NCBI GenBank assembly: GCA_003049485.1
Contig: PYST01000021.1
Location: forward strand, 124,001 to 188,000
DNA length: 64,000 bases
Source of the DNA: Ophioceras dolichostomum
Lineage: Eukaryota; Ascomycota; Sordariomycetes; Magnaporthales; Ophioceraceae
Direction: 5' to 3'
This document shows positions 44,124 through 55,350 of the stretch, in pieces (position 1 is the stretch's first letter; every line of letters starts with the position of its first letter). Both the position numbers and the translations under genes were made by a program. The notes beneath the pieces are model-generated. The model saw only the letters and a program-made list of their open reading frames with translations. It was not told the DNA's origin and did no database searches.

Positions 44124-45458
44124 ATGGCACCCTGGCAGCTTCTCGAGGCTAGAGAGGAAGACGAGCTTCACAAGGCGCGTCTCCTCAACGTAGAAGAGAA
44201 GCCATTCAAGCGCATTACGAAGCGGGTTCAAACACTCTATTCCCTAGCGAAACTGGGCCGATCCGCGGCTCCAGACGCGGGTCAGCGACAGAACGGCGTA
44301 TCCAAGGCACCCAGCCGGCCATCAACCCCAACCACAGCGCCCGCGGTGGGAGACTCGGCGGTCGACATTGACGAGACGGGCGGCGGCGTGGACACCGAGC
44401 AGCTCGCGCATCTCCGCGACGAGCTGACCCTCGACTTCGCGGCGTTCGATAGCACGATCGGGCGCCTGCAGTTCCTGGCGACGGCGAACGCGGCGGAGCG
44501 CGCGCGGTACACGGCGGACCGGCAGGCGATACTGGACACCTGCCAGTCGGTGCGCGAGAACAACGCCACGCTGAGGGTGACGCTCGAGGACGCCAAGGCG
44601 GCGCTGGAGAGGCGGCGGAAGCTGGACGACCTGGCCGAGAAGATCACGAGCAACCGCATGCTCAAGCCCCGGGCGGACCAGCGCGCCAACCTGGCCAAGC
44701 TGGAGGAGGAGTGCGCCCAGCTCGAGGAGGAGTCCGAGACCTACGCCGTGACGTGGCGCGAGCGCAGGGACCAGTTCGCGCGCATCATGGAGGAGAGCAT
44801 GAGGCTGCGCCGCCAGATCCGTGACGAGAAGGAGGAGGTCGATCGTAGGGAGGGGATGGGCGAGGAGGACAACGAGGACCGGGGCGGCGACGATGCGCCG
44901 ACGCCGCGGCCCGGTGTGGCGAGCGGGAACGCCACGCCCGTCCCGGGCCACCACGCTGGTGGAGGTGGAGGTGGCATCGGCAGCAGTTCGCTCGCGTCCA
45001 AGATGATGCTCGCGGGCATGGACAGCCAGGATCCCACTCCTTCTCGCCCGGCTTCGACAACTGGAGGCAGGACGCCCGCTCGTGACAGCCCCGGACCCTC
45101 TCAGGACCTGTTGAAGCCGCGGCCAGACACACAGTCAGGTGGCGGCGGTGGCTTCGGCTCGGCATCGCAAGCTGGCAGCACGGGCAGTCGGCCGGCGAGC
45201 AGGGAGGGGAGCGGCGGTGCGGCCGCAGCGACGACCCCTGCTGCCACGGCTGGTGCCACGCTCGGGGCGAATGGCGATGACGAAGTTGATGAGGGCGAAG
45301 ACGTGGAGATGGACGACGCCGCGGGCCGTGCTGCTGGGACTGGAACTGGCGGCGCCGAGGACACGCCGATGAACGATACGCAGACCACCACGGACAACAC
45401 GCCACGGATCACGGTAGATGGGCAGGAGGTCGCGGCGGACCAGATGGATACTACATAG
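44124..45458 (+). CDS. THO complex subunit 7 (Thoc7/Mft1 family)
   Basis: A THO/TREX component that couples transcription to mRNP assembly and export and limits R-loops. Single exon, 444 aa. The start MAPWQLLEAREEDELHKARL leads to LLNVEEKPFKRITKRVQTLY, the conserved N-terminus of fungal THO7. The coiled-coil core spans about residues 90-245 and includes ITSNRMLKPRADQRANLAKL, then LEEECAQLEEESETYAVTWR and FARIMEESMRLRRQIRDEKE. The remaining ~200 residues are a Gly/Ser/Thr/Ala-rich tail ending with an acidic patch (DEVDEGEDVEMDD), making the protein longer than animal THOC7. The family call rests on the N-terminus and coiled coil. Confidence 0.88.
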   Translation: MAPWQLLEAREEDELHKARLLNVEEKPFKRITKRVQTLYSLAKLGRSAAPDAGQRQNGVSKAPSRPSTPTTAPAVGDSAVDIDETGGGVDTEQLAHLRDELTLDFAAFDSTIGRLQFLATANAAERARYTADRQAILDTCQSVRENNATLRVTLEDAKAALERRRKLDDLAEKITSNRMLKPRADQRANLAKLEEECAQLEEESETYAVTWRERRDQFARIMEESMRLRRQIRDEKEEVDRREGMGEEDNEDRGGDDAPTPRPGVASGNATPVPGHHAGGGGGGIGSSSLASKMMLAGMDSQDPTPSRPASTTGGRTPARDSPGPSQDLLKPRPDTQSGGGGGFGSASQAGSTGSRPASREGSGGAAAATTPAATAGATLGANGDDEVDEGEDVEMDDAAGRAAGTGTGGAEDTPMNDTQTTTDNTPRITVDGQEVAADQMDTT

Positions 45459-45889
45459 CTAACCTGCGGGTTGTGCTCTCTGTTTGCCTCTGAATAGCCC
45501 GCTGAAGGCAGTAGGAACATCATAATAGAAACGGAAGCAGGGCGGGAGCTGAGAGACGATCCACACTGAGGCAAGCAAGGAATGCCTATGCATCTATTTA
45601 CTTCCTCAACCCGGTCAGATGGCTTTCGGGTGTCCCCCGTGGATAGAATAGATGGACAAGAAAGGCCTGGACGAGACACAATAAGACACAGCAGCGATAC
45701 CAGATACTGCCTGGCGGATTATGCAGGCCCGCGCCATACGGCGGGTTCCCAATAATAATAATACACCGCATCGCCCCCCTGGCCTACCCATTTAGCATGC
45801 CTACTAGGTAGTCAAAACCTCTCCCCATAAGACCGACCATGACCCCCTCTCCTTTCCTCATCCTAAGCTCGCTCCCCTATTCCCAACTA
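45459..45889. other. Convergent intergenic region
   Basis: 431 bp between THO7 and the tubulin cofactor A gene. An AATAATAATAATAC run near 45752 could serve 3'-end formation of THO7. No gene is seen. Confidence 0.5.
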
Positions 45890-46405
45890 CTACTCCTTCT
45901 TCTCCTCCTCAGCCGATCCCTCCGCCTCCTCCGTCTTCTGAACCAGTGCCCTGCCCGACGCGAGCGCCGTCTTGGCCTTGCCCAGCTCCTCCGCCGAGGC
46001 CCCGCCGCTGCTCTCGCTGAGCGCGATCTGCTCCTCGAGCTTCTGGACCGCGTCCGTGATCTTGGCCAACAGAGGCGCGAAGACGGCCTCTGTCTCCGCC
46101 ACGGCCCTCTCCTGTTGTGTTGGAAGTTCAGGGATAGCGGCGGCACACAGTCAGTCTGATCCTGCCTGATCCATCGGTACCTAGTCACTCAGGTGAGTGA
46201 GTAAGCTGGGCTTGTGCAGTGGTAGAAACTCAACTTGTTGCTTCACCGGGAAAGAATCGTCGTAGCTAGCATCAGCTGGAGTGGCCGCGCGGAGCTCCTC
46301 GAGCCTCTTCTTCTGTTCCTCGAGCTCTTTGCGGTGGTAGCTCTCCTCCTTGACCAGACGGTTGACTGACCCCGCCGCGATGCTGAGAGGGCTGGGCGCT
46401 GGCAT
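45890..46405 (-). CDS. RBL2: Tubulin-binding cofactor A
   Basis: Cofactor A (Rbl2 in yeast) captures free beta-tubulin during alpha/beta-tubulin folding. Exons are 46235-46405 and 45890-46111 (130 aa); the intron has a GTTGAG donor and an AACAG acceptor. The product is almost entirely helical, as expected for the three-helix family: LSIAAGSVNRLVKEESYHRK, ELEEQKKRLEELRA, then across the junction FPVKQQ-ERAVAETEAVFAPL, and AKITDAVQKLEEQIALSESS. Length is slightly above the usual ~110 because of a short acidic tail (EEAEGSAEEEKKE). Confidence 0.92.
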
Positions 46406-47388
46406 CTTGGATGTGTTGTTCTTGCAAAGTGGAAGCTGTGCGTGGTGAGACTTGAGGCGCACTTGTAGACGGCACAGCAGGAATGAGAATGTTTGTTGCG
46501 CGCTTGTGGTTGTTATGAGTTGGCAACGGAGCTCTAATGAGATTCTCCCGGTTTATTTACAGTCGTTGCTGCCTACAACATCCTGTTACTACTGGTGATG
46601 GAGGTGGGGGAATGTGGGGCAGCTTTCGTTAGATCGCGTCGCGAGATTCACTGTAAGCTCGCCAATGTAGACTTGCGTGACGTGACGCTCACGAGCAGTT
46701 CCACGCTAATCGGGGGGTTGAGAGCGCAAGAAATGGCGAATTCATATTGGTGTCGAAAGCGTTGAAATTCCTGAAGCTATTCTACAGACCTTAAAGGCCA
46801 ATGAGCAGACATTAAAACAGCGTCTAGCAGAGAGGCCAGGCACCGCCTCCCTCGCAGCTATGAATGAGCTCGCTGAGAATCTCCCCTAGAAAAAGGGGGG
46901 CTTAAAAAAAGAAGAGCCCTCATCTCTGCCGTCTCCTCGTGCATCCCATGCTAGTGCCTGCTGGAGAAGGAACCGTAAAACCGCACACAAAGTGTGAAAA
47001 CAAAAATAAGAAGAGAAAAGCAAGTGAGAAAAGCAAACCACACCAGATTTTAATGCCGGAATGTGCGCACCATTCAACCTTGCCAAGCCAGAGACTCGTG
47101 ATGGTATCCCTCCAAACTTTGACTCCCCTCCCAAAATAAATAGAAAAGCAATAGACACGCCAAACGCCACTTGGTCGAATGACACGAAGCAATATGAGTA
47201 GTAGGTATGAACACCCCCGAATCCCCGTGTCCCCCATCACCCCTAGGCGCCCCCAAACGTAGACCGTCTTCATGCCGAGATGATGCTTATGTACAAGTGT
47301 GATGTGGGGGTATTGTGCGAAACAGCGGCTGAGTCGAAATAGTCTCTGCTTGGAAGCAAGCATACCAACGCGATATTTTCCCTCTTTC
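46406..47388. other. Intergenic region, cofactor A / RAD21
   Basis: 983 bp between two minus-strand genes, containing the cofactor A promoter and RAD21 3' flank. No gene is seen. Confidence 0.5.
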
Positions 47389-49390
47389 TTACGCCTCAAC
47401 GGCGACAGCGGGCGCACTCGCGATGGCCGGCTCAGGCCCGTCTTGCTGCTCCATCTGGGCGGCTATCTCGCCGCCGGCCTCGCGCTCCGCCCAAGAACCC
47501 CATAGTCCCCTCTTGCCACGCACGCGGATAGGTCCGCCCAGCACACCCTCGGGTTGCTCGATCTTCACAGCGTCTTTGGTGGCAAGAACGAGGCACTCGA
47601 AGAACATCTTGGTGGCGTCCGACTTGGTCGTCGTGGCCTGGGGTAGGAGCTCCTGGAACACGACAGACGCCTTCTTCCGCTTGTCGGCGTTGTGCTCAGC
47701 CTCCGGGCCGAAGAGGTCGCGCAGCACGTGCACGGCATGCTTCGTGCCGAGTGACACGATGCCACTGTCAGCCGGGTGCACTCGGGGAGCCACAGTGTCG
47801 TCGAAAGCGGCTATGGGGCTCCCAGCATCCAGGTTGGCGCCCGTCTCGTCGTCGTGGTTCAGCTCGATGCCATCATCCGCAGGGATCTCGAGCGTTGTGC
47901 CATCAGCTGCGGTGTGATCGGCTAGGTGGTCGTCGCCCCCGAGGTTGAGAATTTCATCGTCGCCGGCACCAAACTCCAGACGCGGCGTCTTGGCCTCTGC
48001 CTGATCATGGTCGCTATCCATGTCGGCGATGCCGCTGTCACGCTTGCGCTTGAGGTCGTTTGGTCGGCGGAGCGCTGAGAGGGAGAACAGGCCGTTCAGT
48101 TCTGGCGCCACGTTTTCGCTGCGACCCTCCATAGCATTGGCAACAAAGCCGCCGCTCTTCTGCAAGTCCATCAAGGCGCGGACATAGGGCTCGCGGGGGA
48201 TGTAGGACGGGTCCTTCAGGATGTTGTCGTGGTTGAGCTGCTGGTCGCGGATCTGCTGACTCGTGAGCATGGTCTCCGTGTCGGGCACGAGGAGCCGTCG
48301 CTTTTTCGCACGTTGTGGCGCGTTTCGGACAATGGTCTGCTGGGTGTCATCTCCGGGTTCGTACATGTCCGCGTTGATAGTGCGTGTGTACTCGAGCTCG
48401 ATCTCCTGGGCAAACTCCGGGTCGATGTCAGACAGGGGCGACTCAGAGATGCGGGCTCGCTCAGGTGCGCCTGGTTGGACAGGCATGGCCGACTGGTCGC
48501 CAATGTTGAAATCGAAGTCGACGTCATCAAACATGGGCAGATCTCCTTCAGCGTCCGCAATGCGCACACCATCAGCATCTCCGAAGTCAAGGCCCAGTGA
48601 CAGCTCGCGGTTCCGGTGATCCTTGGCTAGAGGCTCGCCCAGGTCACTAAGCATGTCGTCCTCTACGCCTCGCGCAGCCGGGGCATCTCGACCCATCTCA
48701 ATGCTCTTGTCCACAGCGGGGCGGTCATCAAGGTCCATTCCGAAATCCAGCTGCAGGTCCAAATCATCCACATCGACGATGCCGATATCGAGCTCGTCTT
48801 GGTTGCCCGCATCCTCGAGGAACTGGCTATTGTTGAAGTCCTCTTGCAAGTTGATGTCACGATTGTTGGCACGACTTTTCCGTCCCAGAGGCGTAGAGGT
48901 GATGTCGTCGCCCTGTGACCCGAACAAGCTCGAGTTTGGCGGAGGCAGAAGATCTAGGTTGTCGAGTGGGGTGATGCGATCAGGCATCATCAGGGCCTCG
49001 CGATTGGGAACGTGGAGGCTGACAGGGATGTCGTTGTTCCCCGTTGATCGGAAAGCCTAATTCTGGCAGTGAGCATGCAGCCGTCATAAAATGGGGTTTC
49101 CGTGGGTCAAGGAGGAGGATACGTACCATCTTGATCTTCATCAGAGCCTCATTGCAGTCGTCCAACAGGTAGCGGGCCTTACGACTGTAGATTCGGACGA
49201 CGCCAAGGAGGAGCTGGCCGCTTAGCCGTAGCGCCATAGGTGCGCGTTTATCATCGATGATCTGCTCAACGCTGTCTTGCAAATTCGACTGGAGAATGTG
49301 CGTCTTCGACAGTTTCCGCTCCATGTTTGCTGACAGCCAGACGCGGGCCAAAGGCCCGGTCTTCTGCAGCAGGGAGTCTGAGTAAAACAT
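47389..49390 (-). CDS. RAD21: Cohesin subunit Rad21/Scc1 (kleisin)
   Basis: The mitotic kleisin closes the Smc1-Smc3 cohesin ring and is cut by separase at anaphase. Exons are 49127-49390 and 47389-49056 (643 aa). The 70-nt intron has a GTACGT donor and an ATTAG acceptor. The N-terminal kleisin domain is MFYSDSLLQKTGPLARVWLS, then MERKLSKTHILQSNLQDSVE, LRLSGQLLLGVVRIYSRKAR and LLDDCNEALMKIKM-AFRSTG. The centre is acidic with Asp-rich repeats. The C-terminal winged-helix region that binds Smc1 is seen at residues ~545-610 (HAVHVLRDLFGPEAEHN, then ATKMFFECLVLATKDAVKIE). This is Rad21 rather than meiotic Rec8, judged by the N-terminus and length. Confidence 0.94.
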
Positions 49391-51009
49391 CTTGGCGGGC
49401 TACCAGGCGCAAACGCAACCCGGTAGATACGGAGGTCGCGTTGAAGAACGGTCGCTTGTGTGAGCGCGAAAACGTGGAACGATGCGCAGCGCCGAAGACG
49501 CAATGGCCGGAGAAGTATTATAAAGAAAAAAGAAAAAGACTGGAAAAGATGAACTGTGATCCCCGAGACGGAGCGAGATTGGTGATGCTCGGGTGCGACG
49601 GCGTTGGCGGGATGTAAACAGAGATTTGCGCAACGATGCGCGTTGTTTTGATCGGGGCTTCAGGGAAGCGCGACTGGCGGAGAAGCAAAACGGCGCAAGG
49701 CCGCGGACTTCACGGAGAACGCCGCAAAAAAAAGAGTTCGCGAGTCTCGAGACCTCGAAAAACCCTGCTGAATCAATTCGCGATAGCTTCGAACGGCGAC
49801 ACGGCGACGGACGGCGGTGTTTTGCGAGCGGAGGAAGTAAGGAGAGAATGAAGTTGGTGGAGGGGAGAGACGTGTGGTGCGTGCATGGGAGCTGCTTGTC
49901 GCCTGTCATCAAATCATTCATTTTCCCGCCAAAAAACATGGTGGCTGGGATGCGATGGAGGTGGAATGGCTCCAGCCACCCGCCACATTGAAGGCGGCAC
50001 GTGCACGGGCCCGTGATGAATTTCACGTGACTAAATTGGCGCCAAGACTTCGGGTTCTTATTCCCGTAATCTCCTCTGCGGGCTGCTCACAGTGGAAGGC
50101 ACAGCAAACGAGTCTACTACCCGTAGCCTACAACTGAAGACCTGGATTACCAACTTCCTCTACGCTGCGCCTCGTTCCACCGAGCGTTTCTCTGCGAGCG
50201 ATGCGAGCAATGCGTCACAAGTAAAACTGCGGTGTCATGTCGTCGAGATTCACAATGAAAGCGAAAGTGAAAGGCAACCAGACGCAACGCGCGCACTGAC
50301 TTCAGGCCGATTGGAGCCGTTTGTCAGAGCACAGAGGACGTTTTGGAGAACATTAATCGAAGCATCAGATCCGTTGTGGGCCCCTTGTGGTGCTCGGGAC
50401 TGCTCTGTAAAAATAGCCGAAGGCCTGGAGCTATTGGCCGCTGAATCCAGCACTGGTGGTGCTGTGTCATGCCAAACCCACCCTTGCTCTGTGCCCAGGC
50501 CAGTTCGGTCAGCCTCATGCAGGTGGAAACCAGGACCTAATAAACGCGCCCGTGCCTTGGAACTTTTTTGCATAGCGTCCAGACCGTAAACACGTTGGCC
50601 CATCCCTGACTAGACCAACAGGACACAGATGACAGCACAAGCACTATCGCGACGCCGACATAGGTTCACCAGCCCAGCGACGGCGTCGAATCGATTGATG
50701 TTCGCTGGCAGGACCTATGTGGTTTAAATTGTCTTGTGAGTTTTTTCATTGCCTCCCTTGATGCCTCATTGGTTTTTGAGTGACGTTACTGTCTTGAAAC
50801 ATCGCGCCTCGAGTGATGGGTTGCTTCATCCGCTTCTGCCCCAGAAACAACTCCCGCCTGCGCGCGCGCGCATACACAGACGCAAACGAATCGCTCTATA
50901 TATAAATTTAAGGAAGCTGACAATTGACATTGCTTAGACTAGCAACCAATCCCCCGAGGCTCATGGTCGATCACTGCATCTCGCTCGACCTCCGTCCCTG
51001 GCCGCTACA
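49391..51009. promoter_or_regulatory. Divergent intergenic region, RAD21 / PMR1
   Basis: 1.6 kb with both promoters. Many short open frames are present but none looks conserved. A (CG)n run with TATATATAAATTTA is at 50860-50910, about 100-150 bp upstream of PMR1. Confidence 0.5.
49464..49473. promoter_or_regulatory. SCB/E2F-like box upstream of RAD21
   Basis: GCGCGAAAAC contains CGCGAAAA, the Swi4/Swi6 (SBF) consensus core, 75-85 bp upstream of the RAD21 start. G1/S control of cohesin genes is known in yeast; a single match in a GC-rich region is suggestive only. Confidence 0.35.
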
Positions 51010-54000
51010 ATGGATCGGGGATCTGACAGCAGCAGCTCAAATGGCATCCCTCTCCTGCCTCTACACCACCAGCCCAATCACCAGCCCACGCTGCCGAGGA
51101 TCAATGAGCTGGACGAGCGAGACAGGTCACGATCTCGGACGCCTCACCATGTTCGGACCACATCTGCACAATCGAGGGTAGTGGCGGACGAGTATTCGTT
51201 CTTGTCCGCTGCAGAAGTTGCTGCGGCGCTGCAGACCTCCCTCACACATGGCCTTGCGCCGGCAGAAGCGCTCGCGCGACTGCACGACCATGGACCCAAC
51301 GAGATACCTCACGATGAACCGGATCCTCTCTGGCTGCGGTTTCTCGGCCAGTTCAAGGAACCCTTGATCGTGCTGTTACTTGTGTCAGCGGCTGCGTCAA
51401 TATTCCTGGGCAACATGGACGATGCCGTGAGCATCACGGTGGCTGTAACTATCGTGGTGACCGTTGGGTTCGTGCAGGAGTACAGGTCAGAGAAGTCGAT
51501 CGAGGCCCTTAGTCATCTAGTTCCCGACCACGCCCACCTCATCAGGAGCCAGACATCGAAGGGCCCATCCGCCGCCGCTAGGACGACAACTTGGCCGCCA
51601 CCGCCGACTCCAAGCGGCGCAAATGACGAGACCGACTCGCCGGGAGAATCGCGATCGCGTACTCCTTCAGGGGCAACTACCCCTGCGGATGAGGCGCTGG
51701 AAGCGACGTCGACGAGGGTAATGGCGGCGCAGCTTGTGCCGGGCGACTTGGTGCTCTTCACGACGGGTGACCGCATCCCGGCTGATATCCGTGTGACGAA
51801 GGCATCGGACCTCACGATTGATGCTTCCAATCTCACGGGCGAGAACGAGCCGGAAAGGATCACCGCTGAGGCCCGCACTCGCTTCCTCCGGCCTCCATCG
51901 CCATTCCCAGGAGGGAATACGTTGCAGCTCCCCAGTCCCGCCTTCGCCTCGCCCTTGTCTCCGTCCGAGAAGGGCCAGTCGGAGACTGAGGCTTCCAAGA
52001 ACACGAAGAACGTCGCGTATATGGGGACGCTCGTCAAGTCTGGTCATGGTCAGGGCATCGTATTCGCAACCGGAGGCAATACTCACTTTGGGACCATCTC
52101 TCTGAGCGTGTCCGGCACCGAAAGCCCACGCTCGCCGCTTCAGCTTTCCATGGATGAGCTCGGTGCCCAGCTCAGCAAATTCTCCTTCGTAGTTATTGGC
52201 CTGATCTCCCTGATTGGGTGGCTGCAAGGGAAGAAGCTGCTTGAGATCTTCACGATTTCGATATCGCTTGCCGTTGCTGCTATTCCAGAGGGTCTGCCTA
52301 TCATTGTTACGGTCACACTCGCCCTCGGAGTCCACCGGATGGCCAAGCGGAATGCTATAGTCAGGAAGATGCCGAAGGTCGAAACTTTGGGTTCCGTCAA
52401 TGTAGTGTGCACCGACAAAACTGGTAAGCAAGCCAGCCAACCCCCAGGCAACGCTTGCTCGGAGGCGCAAGGCCCCATCCACTCTTTGCTCACTCAGTAA
52501 CTAATATGAGTGTTTCTAGGTACCCTCACAATGAACCACATGACGACTACCAAGATGTGGTATTTCGGGTCTGAAAGCTCTGTGGATGTGGACTCGGATG
52601 ATGAGTTTACTGAGGCCAAGCCAGATCCTGCAACGTTGAGGATTCTCCGAATCGGGAACATTGCCAACAATGCCAGACTCGCGCAAAGGTTTACGGAACA
52701 CGGTGCGGCTGCTAGAGCCGTGCTTTCATCGACTCTGGGAAGGAACGACACCAACTCGTCATATACTCGGTGGGTCGGACAGCCCACAGACGTCGCCATG
52801 CTTGATCTCCTAGACAGGTTCAAGGAGCACGATGTCAGGGGCTCCATCGGGCCTCGCACAACAGAAACTCCATTCAGCTCCGAAAGGAAATGGATGGGTG
52901 TTACAATCGGTAGCGAGGGTGGCAGGGCCGATAAGGAATTCGCCTACATGAAGGGCGCTATTGACAAGGTTTTGGAGAGCTGCGACACGTATATCACAGG
53001 CGAGGGTCGCGAGTTTGTCCTGGACTCGACTCGGCGCCAGGAGGCTCTGCAGGCGGCGGAGCAGATGGCGTCGCAGGGACTTCGAGTCCTAGCCTTCGCT
53101 AGCGGACCGGTCAACAGACCTGCTAAGAGCAAGCCTGTCACCTTGGCGCCAACAACTCGCAGCGGCACTCCCGGTAGCGGGGAGAAGCCAGAGAGCCACA
53201 GTGGACCTAACGAGGAGGCCTACAGTGGCCTCTCGTTTGCAGGTCTCGTTGGCATGAGTGATCCTCCTCGACCCGGCGTCGGGCGTTCGATTAGGAAGCT
53301 AATGCGCGGCGGGGTCAAGGTCATTATGATCACAGGCGATGCCGAGACGACTGCAGTGGCGATCGGGCGGCAGCTGGGGATGCCGATAGCGACTCCACGG
53401 GAAGGGGAGCCTGGCCAGGCCGGTGTGTGGCCGGTGCTGCGGGGTGACCAGGTGGACGAGATGTCCGAGGACGACCTTGCGCAGGCGATGCAGACGACCA
53501 ACATATTCGCGCGGACGAACCCGGACCACAAGATGAAGATCATCCGGGCGCTACAGTTGCGTGGCGATATTGTCGCCATGACTGGGGATGGCGTCAACGA
53601 CGCTCCCGCCCTCAAGAAAGCCGACATTGGCATCGCCATGGGTCGACATGGCACCGACGTGGCCAAGGAGGCTTCGGACATGATTCTGACAGACGACGAC
53701 TTTTCGACCATCCTGCACGCCATCGAGGAGGGCAAGGGAATATTCAACAACATCCAGAATTTCCTGACCTTCCAGCTGAGCACCAGCGCCGCCGGGCTTT
53801 CGCTGGTGCTGATCTGCACGGCGCTCGGCTTCAAGTCGCCGCTGAACGCCATGCAGATCCTATGGATCAGTGAGTGCCCTCCCTGTGCCCTCCCTGTGCC
53901 CTCCCTTTCGAACACTAAGCAACCCGGACACCCGGAGGCCATTCGGTGACTGGAAATGGAGCGTTAGACGTAAACCACTGACCGCAATGTGTAGACATCA

Positions 54001-54533
54001 TCATGGACGGTCCTCCAGCACAATCGTTGGGCGTCGAGGCTGTTGATAAGGACGTGATGAATAAGCCCCCGCGCAAGCGCAACGACCCAGTATTGACGCG
54101 GTCGTTGATCATGCGGGTCGCGCAGTCGGCGGCCGTCATCGTGCTGGGCACGATGGCGGTGTACACGCACGAGATGCTCGAGGACGGCGAGGTGACGCGG
54201 CGCGACACCACCATGACGTTCACGTGCTTCGTGCTGTTCGACATGTTCAACGCCCTATCGTGCCGGTCCGAGTCGAAGTCGGTCCTCCGCGGCGATATCG
54301 GGCTGTTCCAGAACTCGCTGTTCAACTGGGCCGTCGCGCTCAGCCTGGCGGGTCAGCTGCTCGTCATCTACTTCCCCTGGCTGCAAGAGGTGTTCCAAAC
54401 CGAGGGCCTGACGCTCGCGGACCTGGTCATGCTCATCTGCCTGTGCAGCTCCGTCTTCTGGGTGGACGAGCTGCGCAAGTGGTTGAAGTACGGCCGGAGG
54501 AGGCTCGGCAACAACTACAGCCTGGCCGTATAA
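51010..54533 (+). CDS. PMR1: Golgi Ca2+/Mn2+ P-type ATPase (PMR1/SPCA)
   Basis: Pmr1 pumps Ca2+ and Mn2+ into the Golgi for glycosylation and secretion. Exons are 51010-52423, 52520-53869 and 53995-54533 (1100 aa), longer than yeast Pmr1 (about 950). Visible parts: N-terminal cation-ATPase domain (GLAPAEALARLHDHGPNEIP), actuator domain with NLTGENEP (equivalent of TGES), ion-binding helix AVAAIPEGLPIIVTVTLALG, phosphorylation site VCTDKT-GTLT (Asp near 469, split by the first intron), hinge MTGDGVNDAPALKKADIGIA, and LWINIIMDGPPAQSLGVE split by the second intron. Pro/Ser/Thr-rich inserts interrupt the actuator domain (about residues 180-240) and the region after TGENEP. SPCA identity is favoured by the short N-terminus before the first membrane segments and by NIIMDGPPAQSLG. 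Confidence 0.93.
53874..53906 (+). repeat. 11-bp tandem repeat in PMR1 intron 2
   Basis: Three perfect copies of GTGCCCTCCCT, starting four bases inside the intron next to the GTGAGT donor at 53870. Confidence 0.9.
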
Positions 54534-55350
54534 CAAACAGGAATCTCAGATGTCTTGTCGCCAGTTTCCCAGCAGCATCAAGTTAGCACGAGCATCCAAC
54601 TAGCGAAAAGGAACGGGCGGGCGATCCGAAAACGAAAGGAATGAGTGTAGGCATACTGGGATTTTTTCACCAGAAGAAGGGGATGGGCGATGGGCACGGC
54701 GCTGGGGTGAAACTTTTCTGGATCCTACAATTCGTGGCTTCCGACCTTGGATGTCGTAAGCTCGACTGACTTGGTTCCTGGTGTACATACAGTATCTGGT
54801 GTCCAGCGTGCCGTGGCATTTCATGTTGATAGACCAGTCCTTAGAGAGGGGGAGGAGGCCAAGCGAACATAAGATCTTCCCACCTAGAATTCAATGTACG
54901 AATAGGCTTTATTTCTACGAGAAGCCTTGTATCAAAACTGAAGGCTCTGCATTGTCGTAATGCACAGTTTTGAATGCTGAGGACATGTATTGTAAGGTCA
55001 TCATCCATCTTTAGCTGCCCGTATCATGTTCAGGGGCTCATCAGGGGGTTCGAGACCTGACAGCAAGTAATTGGTGGCCACCACGGCTGGGTCCTGCCCC
55101 ACGCCCGTTAAAATTCTAGTGGGCTCAATGCCAAGCATCGCAGCACAATTGTGCTCCCCCACATCGCTTGTGGGTGTAGCTACCGTAGCTTCAACTCTGG
55201 ACTCACGTCATCTCGTCATATCGCAAAACCACCAGAGAGGGTCAGGTCCGGGCAAAACCGAAATCCCATCCCTCCGAGCCGGCCAAACTACAATCCAAAG
55301 AGGGAGGATTTCAGGGCCGCTATGAACCGACATATTACAAGACGGCGCAA
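54534..55350. other. Intergenic region, PMR1 to COG4
   Basis: 817 bp between same-strand genes, with the PMR1 3' end and COG4 promoter. A GGGGTTCGAGACCT-like stretch near 55040 resembles a tRNA B box but no cloverleaf can be drawn. No gene is seen. Confidence 0.5.

Noticed and set aside
55030..55075. Possible tRNA suggested by a GGTTCGAGACC B-box-like string
   Set aside because: The T stem and acceptor stem cannot be formed and no A box lies at the right distance.
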